Assembly (NCBI RefSeq): GCF_010548465.1
Contig: NZ_JAAGMD010000531.1
Coordinates: 20,761 to 84,760, forward strand
Source: Streptomyces sp. SID14436
GTDB lineage: Bacteria; Actinomycetota; Actinomycetes; Streptomycetales; Streptomycetaceae
Reading direction: 5' to 3'
DNA: 64,000 nt
Under the pieces are notes generated by a model. The model made no database searches, was not told the origin of the DNA, and saw only the letters and a program-made list of their open reading frames with translations. A program made the position numbers and the translations under genes. Within the stretch, counting starts at the first letter, position 1, and each line of letters starts with the position of its first letter. Positions 49,570-57,733 of this stretch are shown here, piece after piece.

Positions 49570-50642
49570 GCCTTGCCCTCTGTTCTGCATCCGATGCGGT
49601 TGCCCACGGACGCGACGAAGTTCCTGAACGACCGCTTCACCGCGGCCAGGTCGACCGCGGCCGCACCCTGCACGTGCCCGTAGAACACCGTCTCCCGGCC
49701 GTCGCACGTGGCGCGGACCAGGCCGTGACGTTCACCCTCCGGCAGTCCGCCGAACAGGGCGGTCATCCGCGGCGAGCTCGTCATGACGTACTGCGCCACA
49801 GGCTCGCCCTCGCCTCCGGGGGTGGGGCGCCAGACGAGCGAACAGGTCTGCAGCCGGTCGGTCACCGCGCCCACCTGCTCCTGGTAGCGCACCGTGCTGT
49901 CCCGGTCCCCCAGATCGAAGCGCACGCCCGGGATGCGGCAGAGCGGGTCGCCCAGACTCTCGCTGTCTTCCGCGATGGTGACGAACGGGGACGAGTTGCT
50001 CAGGGGTGTCTCGGGTGCGCAACCTACGTTCCGCATCGTCGAGTTGGCGATGTCCAGCAGCAGGCGGGTGGTGTCGGCATACGTGCCGATGGAGAAGGGC
50101 ATGGCTTTCCTGCCCGCGGATCCGTCTCCCCAGCTCTCCCCCCGGAGCGTCACCACCGACGGTGTGCCGTCGACGTCGCACTCCTCGGGCAGCACGAGCA
50201 TGCCCCGGTGACCGCCCACCATGCCGACGAGCCCGTCGGGCAACGGCGCGGCCGATCCGTGGAAGTGCTGCGCCAGCCAGTCGTGCCGCCCGGCCTTCGC
50301 CGCCGGGAGCGGGCCGACCTGGACCGTGACCTTCTCACTGAAGCGCACCGCGTCCTGCGAGGTGTCGTCACCGTCGCCCGAGGTCACCTCGACCCAGCAG
50401 GACCCGCGCGGGTGCCCGGCGGACGGCGTGGCGGTCTCCCTGCTCTTCCGGTGGGAGCCGGGCTCGTCCAGTTTCCCGTCGTCGAGGAACGACGGGCCGC
50501 TGTTCGCCTCCCACGCGCCCCAGCAGTAACTGTCGCGGAACGGCCCGCTGTCCGTGGCGTACAGACCGAGACCGGTTGCCAGCAGCGCGGCGGCCAGTGT
50601 TCCGCCCATGACGGCGAGGCGCTTCCGAGCGCCGGTACCCAC
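49566..50642 (-). CDS. Membrane-anchored protein with extracellular domain, unknown function (gene 1 of pair)
   Basis: A 358-residue protein, start GTG 50642 behind GGGGGAAC. A single helix (about 8-28) anchors an external domain of about 320 residues. SYCWGAWEANSG, GSCWVEVTSG, VGCAPETPLS and IGCRTEG match positions of Cys motifs in the downstream gene (DPCWDSL, GQCRI, LGCTG, IGCGS). The two proteins are therefore probably paralogues arising from a duplication. They overlap by GTGA and should be made together. Function is unknown; cell-surface location is likely. Confidence 0.78.
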   Translation of the reverse strand: MGTGARKRLAVMGGTLAAALLATGLGLYATDSGPFRDSYCWGAWEANSGPSFLDDGKLDEPGSHRKSRETATPSAGHPRGSCWVEVTSGDGDDTSQDAVRFSEKVTVQVGPLPAAKAGRHDWLAQHFHGSAAPLPDGLVGMVGGHRGMLVLPEECDVDGTPSVVTLRGESWGDGSAGRKAMPFSIGTYADTTRLLLDIANSTMRNVGCAPETPLSNSSPFVTIAEDSESLGDPLCRIPGVRFDLGDRDSTVRYQEQVGAVTDRLQTCSLVWRPTPGGEGEPVAQYVMTSSPRMTALFGGLPEGERHGLVRATCDGRETVFYGHVQGAAAVDLAAVKRSFRNFVASVGNRIGCRTEGKA

Positions 50643-50850
50643 GATGTTCCCCCAGTGAAACCGCGAAGTCAGAGCAAGCACGGTGATGTTACGTGGCGGC
50701 CGGTGACGGGTTCGATGCGGGGTGAGACGGGTGCGGTCCCCCGCTCGGGCGGGCGCGTGTCCCCTACCTGACGGCCCGTACGGTGCCGGCCCCTGCCCCG
50801 CTCCCGTCCGTGGTCGCGGGTCATGGGCCCCCGGGCCGGGCGAAGCCCGG

Positions 50851-51651
50851 TCAGGCCGGCTCCGGCCGTCCGCCTGCCCCGGCCGCCTTCCTCAGTGCCT
50901 CGGCCGTGACCGCGTCGGCCGGGAAGAACGTCTCGATGGCGATCTCGTCCAGGGTCACGTCCCGGGGCGAGCCGAACACCGTGGTGGTGTAGAGGAACGC
51001 GAGATCACCGTCGTCCGACGCCAGCAGCAGCGGAACGGCGAGATCGTTGCGCGGCTCCTCCTCGGCCGGTGCCCCGGGTACGGGGTAGGACTCCAGCTCG
51101 GTCAGGAGGTCCGCGAGGCCCTCGGCCGCCGTGCGGGCGAGCTGGCGGCGGATGCGCCGCAGTACGTGGGCGCGCCACTGGGCGAGGTTCCGGATGCGCG
51201 GCGCCAGACCGTCCGGATGCAGCGTGGCGCGCAGGACGTTGACGGGCGGGGCGAGGAGCGAGGCAGGCAGGCCGGTGAAGAAGGCCGTCGCGGCCCGGTT
51301 CGCGGACAGCAGCTCCCAGCGCACGTTGACGGCGAGCGCCGGGCTGGGTTCGTGGCCGGCGAGCACGGCCCGGACGATCTGCCGGGCGGCACCGAGATCG
51401 TCCAGCGGCCGCTCGGGGTGGACGGGTGCGAAGCCCGCCGCGAGGTGGAAGGCGTTGCGTTCCCGCAGCGGCACGTCCAGCTCGTCGCAGAGGCGCTCGA
51501 TCATCTGCCGGCTCGGGACGGCACGCCCGGTCTCGATGCAGCTCAGGTGCCGGGTGGACAGGTTCGCCGCCAGCGCCACGTCCATCTGTGACCGGCTGCG
51601 GCGGTCCCGCCAACGCCGTACGAGCACTCCGACCGGTTCCGAGGTGACCAT
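50851..51651 (-). CDS. XRE-family regulator with MmyB-like ligand-binding domain
   Basis: A 266-residue regulator, start ATG 51651 (an upstream in-frame ATG lacks support). The HTH is at about 8-60 (RRSRSQMDVALAANLSTRHLSCIETGRAVPSRQMIERL), then a PAS-like MmyB domain with VNVRWELLSANRAATAFFTG and LRATLHPDGLAPRIRNLAQWR. This class responds to lipid-like or hydrophobic ligands. It is divergent from the SnoaL-like gene at 51809, 157 bases away, its probable target. Confidence 0.9.
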   Translation of the reverse strand: MVTSEPVGVLVRRWRDRRSRSQMDVALAANLSTRHLSCIETGRAVPSRQMIERLCDELDVPLRERNAFHLAAGFAPVHPERPLDDLGAARQIVRAVLAGHEPSPALAVNVRWELLSANRAATAFFTGLPASLLAPPVNVLRATLHPDGLAPRIRNLAQWRAHVLRRIRRQLARTAAEGLADLLTELESYPVPGAPAEEEPRNDLAVPLLLASDDGDLAFLYTTTVFGSPRDVTLDEIAIETFFPADAVTAEALRKAAGAGGRPEPA

Positions 51652-51808
51652 GCTTCGAGGCTCTCCCATGAGGTGTCCGGCGGCAATGACCTCACAGGTC
51701 ATCGACACCGGACGGCGGCCCGCCGCACAGTCGGGACATGGACCGCGCAGGCCGTCGGACCTTCACCCGGACGGCGGCGCACGAGCACCTCACGGAGGGA
51801 CATCAGCC

Positions 51809-52225
51809 ATGACGAGCACCACCGAAACCGTCGCACCGGCCACCGACCGGTGCGAGGAGAACCTGGACCGCTACCTGCGGTTCTGGAACACCTCGCCGGA
51901 CGACGAGGGAGCCGGCCAGGCGGCTGACGTCTTCGGGGAGGAGGTCCGCTACACCGCACCGGTCGGCGTCCTCGCCGGGCGGCAGGCGCTGATCGGCTTC
52001 CGCCGGCAGTTCGTGCAGCACATGGGGAGCGTCGCGTTCCGGGCGCGCAGGGAGCCGGAGATCCACCACGGTCACGCCCGGCTGCTGTGGCGGCTCGACG
52101 TCCGCGGTGAGCAGTTCGCCACGGGCACCGACGTCCTCGCCTTCGACCGTGACGGCCGCATCGGCACGGTCACCGCCTTCCTGGACGAGGCGCCGGAGGG
52201 CTTCGACCCGCATGCCCACGCGTAG
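51809..52225 (+). CDS. SnoaL-like / NTF2-fold protein
   Basis: A 138-residue NTF2-fold protein, ATG 51809 with GGAGGGA eight bases upstream. LDRYLRFWNTSPDDEGAGQAADVFGEEVRYTAPVG starts the fold, LAGRQALIGFRRQFVQHMG is the central helix, and LLWRLDVRGEQFATGTDVLAFDRDGRI the final sheet. It is one of three such proteins here. Divergence from the XRE regulator suggests inducible expression. Isomerase or hydrolase activity is possible but unproven. Confidence 0.82.
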   Translation: MTSTTETVAPATDRCEENLDRYLRFWNTSPDDEGAGQAADVFGEEVRYTAPVGVLAGRQALIGFRRQFVQHMGSVAFRARREPEIHHGHARLLWRLDVRGEQFATGTDVLAFDRDGRIGTVTAFLDEAPEGFDPHAHA

Positions 52226-52254
52226 GCCGGCGCCCGGTGGACGGGGAGCGGTGC

Positions 52255-52293
52255 CGGTAGGCGCACGGCCGGTGGCCGGGCGGGCGCCTACCG
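52255..52293. terminator. Hairpin downstream of the SnoaL-like gene
   Basis: CGGTAGGCGC (52255-52264) and GCGCCTACCG (52284-52293) pair perfectly over ten bases around a 19-base GC-rich loop, 30 bases after the SnoaL stop. A second copy of GCGCCTACCG is at 52331-52340. Confidence 0.5.
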
Positions 52294-52334
52294 ACAGGTC
52301 GGGTCGTGTCCCGGCCGCCGCTCCCGCCGGGCGC

Positions 52335-52463
52335 CTACCGGCAGGTCGGATCGTCGATCGCCGACACGGTGTACGGCGGCTCCCCGGGCGGATCGTCCAG
52401 CTGGCTGTTGACGACGTACAGCCGGCAGCCGTGCCGGGCGAGGGTGGTGGGCAGGTCGAAGGT
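52335..52463 (-). pseudogene. 3' remnant of an SMP-30/gluconolactonase-like gene
   Basis: On the minus strand one frame reads FDLPTTLARHGCRLYVVNSQ followed by LDDPPGEPPYTVSAIDDPTCR and a stop at 52335. This strongly resembles the C-terminus of secreted SMP-30-like beta-propeller proteins of actinomycetes. Upstream of PGTFDLP the similarity ends and no start exists, so only about 43 residues remain. The last codons (DPTCR-stop plus flanking GGCGCC) are duplicated at 52288. It is a truncated gene left by a deletion or rearrangement. Identification is by eye only. Confidence 0.45.
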
Positions 52464-52621
52464 ACCGGGAGCCGTAGGAGGATGCCGTCGGCCGGGGCCG
52501 CGTCATTTCCCTCGCGTGCCGGGGCGGGCGGGCCCGGCGCGGGGGTGACCGCGGCGGTCCGGCGGTGGTGCTGGACAATCGTCACCGTTCGATGGGGAAG
52601 TTCCACGGTGAGGTGTCTGCG

Positions 52622-53707
52622 GTGACGGTCGCGACGACGGGCGGATTCGATGCGCGCTGCCTGGACGAGGTGGTGCCCGCCGCCGCCGAGGATCAGGGAT
52701 TCTCCGGTACGGTCCGGGTCACGCGGCGGGGGGAGCCGGTGTACACCGGTGCGTTCGGGATGGCGTCGCGACGGTGGGGGGTGCCCAACACCGTCGACAC
52801 GGCCTTCCGCGTGGCGTCGGTGTCCAAGACGTTCACCGCGGTGGCGGTCCTCCAGCTCGTTGAGCGCGGGCTGGTCCGTCTGGACGATCCGCTCGTGGAC
52901 TTCGTGCGGGACCACATGCCCGCACTCGATCCGCGCGTCACCGTGCGCCATGCGCTGACCATGACGTCGGGGATCGGCGACTGGTTCGAGGAGGGCAGCG
53001 ACGACTGGGAGGCCGAGTGGGCCGCCCTGACCGCGTCCCACCCGCTGCATCTGCTGCGCGGCGACCGGGACTACGTGCCGCTGTTCGCCGGCAAGCCGCC
53101 CCACTTCCCGCCCGGGGAGCGCCATCTCTACAACGGCGCCGGTTACATCCTGCTCGGGCTGCTCGTCGAATCGGTGACCGGCCGGCCCTCCACCGAGGTC
53201 GTCGCCGACGAGGTCTTCGCGCGGGCCGGGATGACCTCGGCCGGCTTCCCCGCCCTCGACGAGCCGGGGCCGGGTGTCGCCGAGGGCTACCTCACCGCCG
53301 CCGACGGCCCGTCCCCGTACCGGACGAACCACTACGCGACCACGCCCCACGCCGCGGCCGACGGCGGGGCGACCTGCAGCGCCGCCGATCTGACCGCCTT
53401 CGCCCACGCGCTGCGGCACGGGCGGCTGCTGGGCGAGGAGCTGACGTCCCTCGCGCTGACGCCGCAGGTCGACGAACGCGAGGAGAGGGTGCGGGGCTAC
53501 CGCTGGATGTACGGCTTCGGTCTCACCCACCTCCTCGACGCCGAGGGGACCGTGGTGCGCTGGGGCCACACCGGCGAGGAGGACGGCGCCAGTGCCCGGC
53601 TGTACCACTACCCGTGGCACGACCTGGACGTCGCCGTGCTCGGCAACGTCAGCTGGTGCGCGGGCGCGATGGGGTGGGCGCTGCACGACGCGGTCGTCGG
53701 CGCCTGA
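52622..53707 (+). CDS. Serine beta-lactamase-fold hydrolase (class C/esterase type)
   Basis: A 361-residue penicillin-binding-protein-like hydrolase. GTG 52622 with GGTGAGGTG upstream is preferred; an in-frame GTG at 52565 would add 19 residues. RVASVSKTF carries the SxxK motif (Ser66, Lys69), LYNGAGY occupies the YxN position and WGHTGEEDG the KTG-like HTG. There is no signal peptide, so it is probably cytosolic and more likely an esterase or D-aminopeptidase-like enzyme than a resistance beta-lactamase. Confidence 0.83.
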   Translation: MTVATTGGFDARCLDEVVPAAAEDQGFSGTVRVTRRGEPVYTGAFGMASRRWGVPNTVDTAFRVASVSKTFTAVAVLQLVERGLVRLDDPLVDFVRDHMPALDPRVTVRHALTMTSGIGDWFEEGSDDWEAEWAALTASHPLHLLRGDRDYVPLFAGKPPHFPPGERHLYNGAGYILLGLLVESVTGRPSTEVVADEVFARAGMTSAGFPALDEPGPGVAEGYLTAADGPSPYRTNHYATTPHAAADGGATCSAADLTAFAHALRHGRLLGEELTSLALTPQVDEREERVRGYRWMYGFGLTHLLDAEGTVVRWGHTGEEDGASARLYHYPWHDLDVAVLGNVSWCAGAMGWALHDAVVGA

Positions 53708-53787
53708 GACGTGGGGCCGGGGGGACCGATGCCGCGCCGGGCCTTGAGCTTGTCGATCAGGCGGGGTCTTCCACGCTGTCAGCCGCT

Positions 53788-54687
53788 CTAGTGATCCTCG
53801 CAGGATTCCCGTAGGGCGCGGACCATGATGTCGTGCGTTTCCACCCCGTCGTTCCTGGTGACGGCAAGAATGCTCCGTCCGAGCCGGTTCGGGTCGTCCA
53901 CGCGCACCAGGGCGATGTTCTGTGGGACGACCGGGGCGAGGAGTCCCGGGACGACGCAGACGCCGAGACCGGCGGCGACGAGTCCGAATCGGCTGTGCCA
54001 GGCCCGCGCGCGGAAGGCGATGACCGGCTCGGTCAGTGTGGGCCAGGCGCCGAACTGCGGTTCGTCACCGGCGCCCTTGCCCACGATCCACGGCGCGTGG
54101 GCGAGTTCGCGCACCGGGACGGGTCCTTCCATCGCGGCGAGCGGGTGCCCGCGCGGCACGCCCACCAGCAGTTCGCCGCCCGGCAGCGGGGTGATCCGCA
54201 GCCCCTCCAGGGCCGGCTGTGGCAGGCCGGGCCCGGAGGCCACGACCGCGACGTCCAGCCGCTCGGCGACGACCTGGTGCACGAGCCGGGGCGAGGACGC
54301 CTCGGTGAGCGCGAACGTCAGCCTGGGCTGCTGCTCCAGTGCTCTGGCCAGTGCGAAGGGGAGCAGAGCGGCACTCGCGGCGGGGAAGGCCCCCACCCGG
54401 ACCCGCACCTGAGGTCCGGAGGCCAGCTCGTCGAGTCGTTCGTCCAGCCGGTCAAGGCTGGCGAGGGTCTCGGTGGCGAACCGGGCGACGATCTCCCCCG
54501 CGGGAGTCGTCCTGACGCCGCGGGCACCGCGCACGAAGAGAGGCTGCCCCGCGGCTTTCTCGGCGGCCGAGACCTGGCGGGATACGGCGGGCTGCGAGTA
54601 GCCGAGCGTGCGCGCCGCGCCGCTTAGGGACCCGTGCGCGGCCACCGCGCGCACGACGCGAAGAGCGGTGACGCTGAGTTCGGGCAT
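53788..54687 (-). CDS. LysR-family transcriptional regulator
   Basis: A 299-residue LysR protein, start ATG 54687. The winged HTH (1-60) reads LRVVRAVAAHGSLSGAARTLGYSQPAVSRQVSAAE, then the linker helix and an effector-binding domain (VRVRVGAFPAASAALLPFAL onward). It is divergent from the SnoaL-like gene at 54832, with a nine-base inverted repeat between them. It likely controls that gene. Confidence 0.9.
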   Translation of the reverse strand: MPELSVTALRVVRAVAAHGSLSGAARTLGYSQPAVSRQVSAAEKAAGQPLFVRGARGVRTTPAGEIVARFATETLASLDRLDERLDELASGPQVRVRVGAFPAASAALLPFALARALEQQPRLTFALTEASSPRLVHQVVAERLDVAVVASGPGLPQPALEGLRITPLPGGELLVGVPRGHPLAAMEGPVPVRELAHAPWIVGKGAGDEPQFGAWPTLTEPVIAFRARAWHSRFGLVAAGLGVCVVPGLLAPVVPQNIALVRVDDPNRLGRSILAVTRNDGVETHDIMVRALRESCEDH

Positions 54688-54712
54688 GGCCGCATCGTAG
54701 CCGCCCGGGGCC

Positions 54713-54749
54713 ATGCAAGGACGTTATGTGAGCCGACCGCTCCTTGCAT
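54713..54749. promoter_or_regulatory. Inverted repeat between LysR and SnoaL-like genes
   Basis: ATGCAAGGA (54713-54721) and TCCTTGCAT (54741-54749) are perfect nine-base arms with a 19-base spacer, in the 144-base divergent region. It is a likely LysR operator covering both promoters. Confidence 0.55.
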
Positions 54750-54831
54750 ATGGCGCAGGGCCGGAAAAAGGCTTTCAGGGCCTACCGTGGAAAGCGGCGA
54801 CCATGCCGACATCCCTGAAAGGGCTCTTCTC

Positions 54832-55296
54832 ATGCGCGAGTTCATATCCCCTGATGACCATCGTTACGACGAGCGGGCCCGCGCCCTGGTGCGGATCGGC
54901 CGGGAGGCGATCGCCGTGGCTGACAACGAGAAACTGGACGCCTACTTCGCGGACGACTTCGTTTTCCACGGTCCTGACGGCGACATGACGTACCCGCAGC
55001 TCCGTTCCTTCTTCGCGGCCATGCGTGCCGCATTCGAGGGATTCGCATGCGAGCGGCGCACCATTGTCAGCGAGGGTGAGTACATCGGTTCGCGCACCTG
55101 TATGTCGGGGCGTTTCACCGCGCCCTTCGAGGCGTCCCCGTTCGGCACGATCGCGCCGACGGGGGAGCCGATGCGACTCGAACTGATCAACCTCTTCCGC
55201 TACCACGAGAACGGCCGGCTGGCCGAGGAATGGGTCCAGTACGACAACATCGGTTTCCTGCGTCAGCTCGGCGTCGACCTCACCGAGGGGCGCTGA
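54832..55296 (+). CDS. SnoaL-like / NTF2-fold protein
   Basis: A 154-residue NTF2-fold protein, ATG 54832 behind GAAAGGGC. VADNEKLDAYFADDFVFHGPDGDMTYPQLRSFFAAMRAAFE-type order and YIGSRTCMSGRFTAPFEASPFG, then LINLFRYHENGRLAEEWVQYDNIGFLRQLG are typical of SnoaL-like ester cyclases (C-terminal EEWVQYD in particular). It is divergent from the LysR regulator. The substrate is unknown. Confidence 0.85.
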   Translation: MREFISPDDHRYDERARALVRIGREAIAVADNEKLDAYFADDFVFHGPDGDMTYPQLRSFFAAMRAAFEGFACERRTIVSEGEYIGSRTCMSGRFTAPFEASPFGTIAPTGEPMRLELINLFRYHENGRLAEEWVQYDNIGFLRQLGVDLTEGR

Positions 55297-55332
55297 CCGA
55301 CACTTCGGCGGCCGTCCCGCCGCTCGGGTTGC

Positions 55333-56178
55333 TCAGCCCTGGGCGGCCGGGACGGACAGGAAGTCGCGGATCTCCCGCACCACGCGGTCGGGGTCGTCTT
55401 CCATGAGGAAGTGGCCCGCGCCGGGGACGACGACGAGTTGCGCGCCGGGGATGTCGCCGCTGAGCCGCTTCGCGTAGTGGAGGGGCTGCCACTGGTCCTC
55501 CTCGCCCCAGACGATGCGCACGGGCATGGTCAGGCGGTCGAACCGGTCGCTGATCTCCTGCGTGTACCGGGAGTCGTAGTGGCGTACCTGGTGCTCGAAG
55601 AAGGAGGCACGGCCGAGCGGGGACCGGTGGGGTTCCAGGTAGGCCCGCAGGACGTCGCCCGTCATGCATGCGGGGTCGGCGACGGCCATGGTGAGCTGCC
55701 GGGTCAGCAGGGCGTCGAAGTCCTCCTGCGACATCGCGGCCGCCTCGTCCAGCTGTTCGTCGATGATCTTCTGCCAGGTCGGGGACGGCCAGGAGTCGTA
55801 GCTGACCGCGTCCATGATCATCAATCGGCGGACCCGCTCGGGGCGGGCGATGGCGAAGCGCAGGCCGATGGCGCCGCCGATGTCGTGCGCGACGATGTTG
55901 ACCTGCTCCAGGCCGAGCGTGTCCAGCAGGTGTTCCAGGAGGTCGGTCTGGGCGGCGACGGAGGTGTCGCGGTCCGCCGGCCGCTCGGACCGGCCGTATC
56001 CCAGCAGGTCGTAGGTGATGACGCGGAGTCCGCTCGCCTCGATGTGGGGGACGACGTCGCGCCACTCGTAGGAGTGGGAGGGCGTGCCGTGGATGAAGAT
56101 CACGGGCTCGCCTCGGCCACGGTCCCGGTAGGCCAGACGCACTCCGTCGACGACGAGGCTGTCGGTCAGGACGGTCAT
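55333..56178 (-). CDS. Alpha/beta hydrolase, haloalkane-dehalogenase-like
   Basis: A 281-residue hydrolase, ATG 56178. FIHGTPSHSYEWRDVVPHIE is the oxyanion region, DLLGYGRSERP the second motif, and Asp in VAHDIGGAIGLRFA is at the nucleophile elbow, where Asp (not Ser) is used by haloalkane dehalogenases, epoxide hydrolases and fluoroacetate dehalogenases. VWGEEDQWQPL carries the acid and PGAGHFLMEDDP the His. It is divergent from a TetR gene with a perfect palindrome between them. It probably degrades a halogenated or epoxide compound. Confidence 0.87.
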   Translation of the reverse strand: MTVLTDSLVVDGVRLAYRDRGRGEPVIFIHGTPSHSYEWRDVVPHIEASGLRVITYDLLGYGRSERPADRDTSVAAQTDLLEHLLDTLGLEQVNIVAHDIGGAIGLRFAIARPERVRRLMIMDAVSYDSWPSPTWQKIIDEQLDEAAAMSQEDFDALLTRQLTMAVADPACMTGDVLRAYLEPHRSPLGRASFFEHQVRHYDSRYTQEISDRFDRLTMPVRIVWGEEDQWQPLHYAKRLSGDIPGAQLVVVPGAGHFLMEDDPDRVVREIRDFLSVPAAQG

Positions 56179-56254
56179 GGTGCCTTCCTCAGGTTGCTGA
56201 CGTTCGGACGGGGCACGGGCCGTGATCGCGGGCGACCACCTCTCGCACCGATAT

Positions 56255-56274
56255 TAGGTAGACTAGTCTACCTA
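56255..56274. promoter_or_regulatory. Perfect 20-bp palindrome, TetR operator
   Basis: TAGGTAGACTAGTCTACCTA is a perfect 20-base palindrome placed 17 bases before the TetR ATG at 56292 and 76 bases from the start of the divergent hydrolase. Size, symmetry and position fit a TetR-dimer operator controlling both genes. Confidence 0.75.
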
Positions 56275-56291
56275 GCGAAGCGAGGCGAGGG

Positions 56292-56894
56292 ATGAGCGAC
56301 AGCGGACACGGACCGAGCGGGGGACGGCGGCGGCCGGCGCGGGAGCGCATCCTGGCCGCGGCGGCACGACGCTTCTACAGCGACGGCATCACGGCGACCG
56401 GGATCGACACGATCACCGCCGAGGCCGGCGTCGCCAAGATGAGCCTGTACAACAACTTCGCGTCCAAGGCGGAGCTCGTACGGGCCTATCTGGAGGCCCG
56501 GCACACGGCATGGCTCGCGCGCTATCAGGCCCGCCTCGGGCCCGGGCAGGATCCGCGCGACCGCATCCTGACCGTCTTCGACACGTACATCGACAGCACC
56601 GCGCCGGCCGACGACCTGGACTTCCGTGGCTGCGCCCTGCTCAACGCCGCGGCGGAGATGCCCGTCGGGAACGAGACCCGGGCCCTGGTGGGCCGGCAGA
56701 AGGCGGAGGTGGAAGGCATCATGGCGGACCACCTCGCGGAGTTGCTGCCCGGGCGTCCCGACACGGTGCGGACCACGGCGGAGCACCTGTCGTATCTGCT
56801 GGAGGGGGCCATGACCCGGGCCGGTCTGGAGGGTGACAGCCGGTGCCTGCGGCAGGCCCGCGCCCTGGCCGCGGACCTGCTCGACCGGTTGTGA
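56292..56894 (+). CDS. TetR-family transcriptional regulator
   Basis: A 200-residue TetR protein, ATG 56292. The N-terminal HTH reads RERILAAAARRFYSDGITATGIDTITAEAGVAKMSLYNNFASKAELVRAYLEAR (to about 70). The helical ligand-binding domain follows, including DFRGCALLNAAAEMP, a motif common in repressors of hydrolase genes. It most likely represses itself and the divergent dehalogenase-like gene through the 20-base palindrome and is released by a small molecule. Confidence 0.92.
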   Translation: MSDSGHGPSGGRRRPARERILAAAARRFYSDGITATGIDTITAEAGVAKMSLYNNFASKAELVRAYLEARHTAWLARYQARLGPGQDPRDRILTVFDTYIDSTAPADDLDFRGCALLNAAAEMPVGNETRALVGRQKAEVEGIMADHLAELLPGRPDTVRTTAEHLSYLLEGAMTRAGLEGDSRCLRQARALAADLLDRL

Positions 56895-56979
56895 ACCCTG
56901 GTCCCGCTCCGTGCTTGACCGGCCCCCCGGCCCCGGCGATGATCCGCAGCGCCGCTCACTCACAGGAAGGTCCGACGGC

Positions 56980-57612
56980 GTGACGCATGCGTACGACGTG
57001 AAGCGCGCCCTGCCGGAGTGCTACGCGCCCAGGAACACGGACTGGGAGCTCGTCGACATTCCCGAACTCCGTTTCCTCGACGTCGACGGGCGCGGCGACC
57101 CGAACACGGCCCCGGCGTACCGGGAGGCCGTGGAGGCGCTCTATCCGGTGGCCTACACGGTCAAATTCGCGAGCAGGAAGGAACTCGGCAGGGATTTCGT
57201 CGTGGGCCCCCTCGAAGGGCTGTGGTGGGCGGACTCCATGGACGATTTCCTGGCCCGCCGCAAGGACAACTGGCAGTGGACGCTGCTCATCAACCTGCCC
57301 GACTGGGTGCCCGACCTCCTGGTCGACGAGGCCCGGCGCGCCGCTCTGACGAAGAAGAAGCGCACGGCCATCGAGTCGGTGCGGACGGAGACCCTGCACG
57401 AGGGCCTGAGCGCGCAGGTCCTCCACATCGGTTCCTACGACGACGAGACCCCTGCCCTCACCAGGCTGCACGGCGAATATCTCCCGGCCCACGGGCTCCG
57501 GGAGACGGGCCTGCATCACGAGATCTATCTGAGCGATCCCCGCAGGACGCGGCCCGACCGGCTGAGGACGATCCTGCGGCAGCCCGTGGAAAGCGGTCCC
57601 GATTCCCGGTGA
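56980..57612 (+). CDS. GyrI-like small-molecule-binding protein
   Basis: A 210-residue protein, GTG 56980 behind GGAAGG. ELVDIPELRFLDVDGRGDPNTAPAYREAVEALYPVAY is the first repeat of the SHS2/GyrI-like fold. WWADSMDDFLARRKDNWQWTLLINLPDWVP and VLHIGSYDDETPALTRLHGEYLP, with HHEIYLSDPRRTRPDRLRTILRQPV, complete it. This subgroup includes cyclopropanoid-type hydrolases and drug-binding proteins. It lies 85 bases after the TetR gene on the same strand. Confidence 0.85.
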   Translation: MTHAYDVKRALPECYAPRNTDWELVDIPELRFLDVDGRGDPNTAPAYREAVEALYPVAYTVKFASRKELGRDFVVGPLEGLWWADSMDDFLARRKDNWQWTLLINLPDWVPDLLVDEARRAALTKKKRTAIESVRTETLHEGLSAQVLHIGSYDDETPALTRLHGEYLPAHGLRETGLHHEIYLSDPRRTRPDRLRTILRQPVESGPDSR

Positions 57613-57733
57613 CGGACGGTCGGCGCCGGGCGGGACGGCCCGTGCGGGCGCCGCGGGGACGGGGCGGAATGCGGCGACGACCGCGCGCCCGCGGTTCACG
57701 GAATTCGCCGGGTGCCGGGGCTATGGTCGCGCC

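Noticed and set aside
51803..53686. Minus-strand frame of 627 codons over the SnoaL-like and beta-lactamase-fold genes
   Set aside because: Shadow of two motif-bearing plus-strand genes; its composition is typical of antisense frames in high-GC DNA.
52622..53707. Antibiotic-resistance beta-lactamase
   Set aside because: No signal peptide, and the YxN and KTG positions are YNG and HTG, as in esterase-like relatives, so resistance is not supported.
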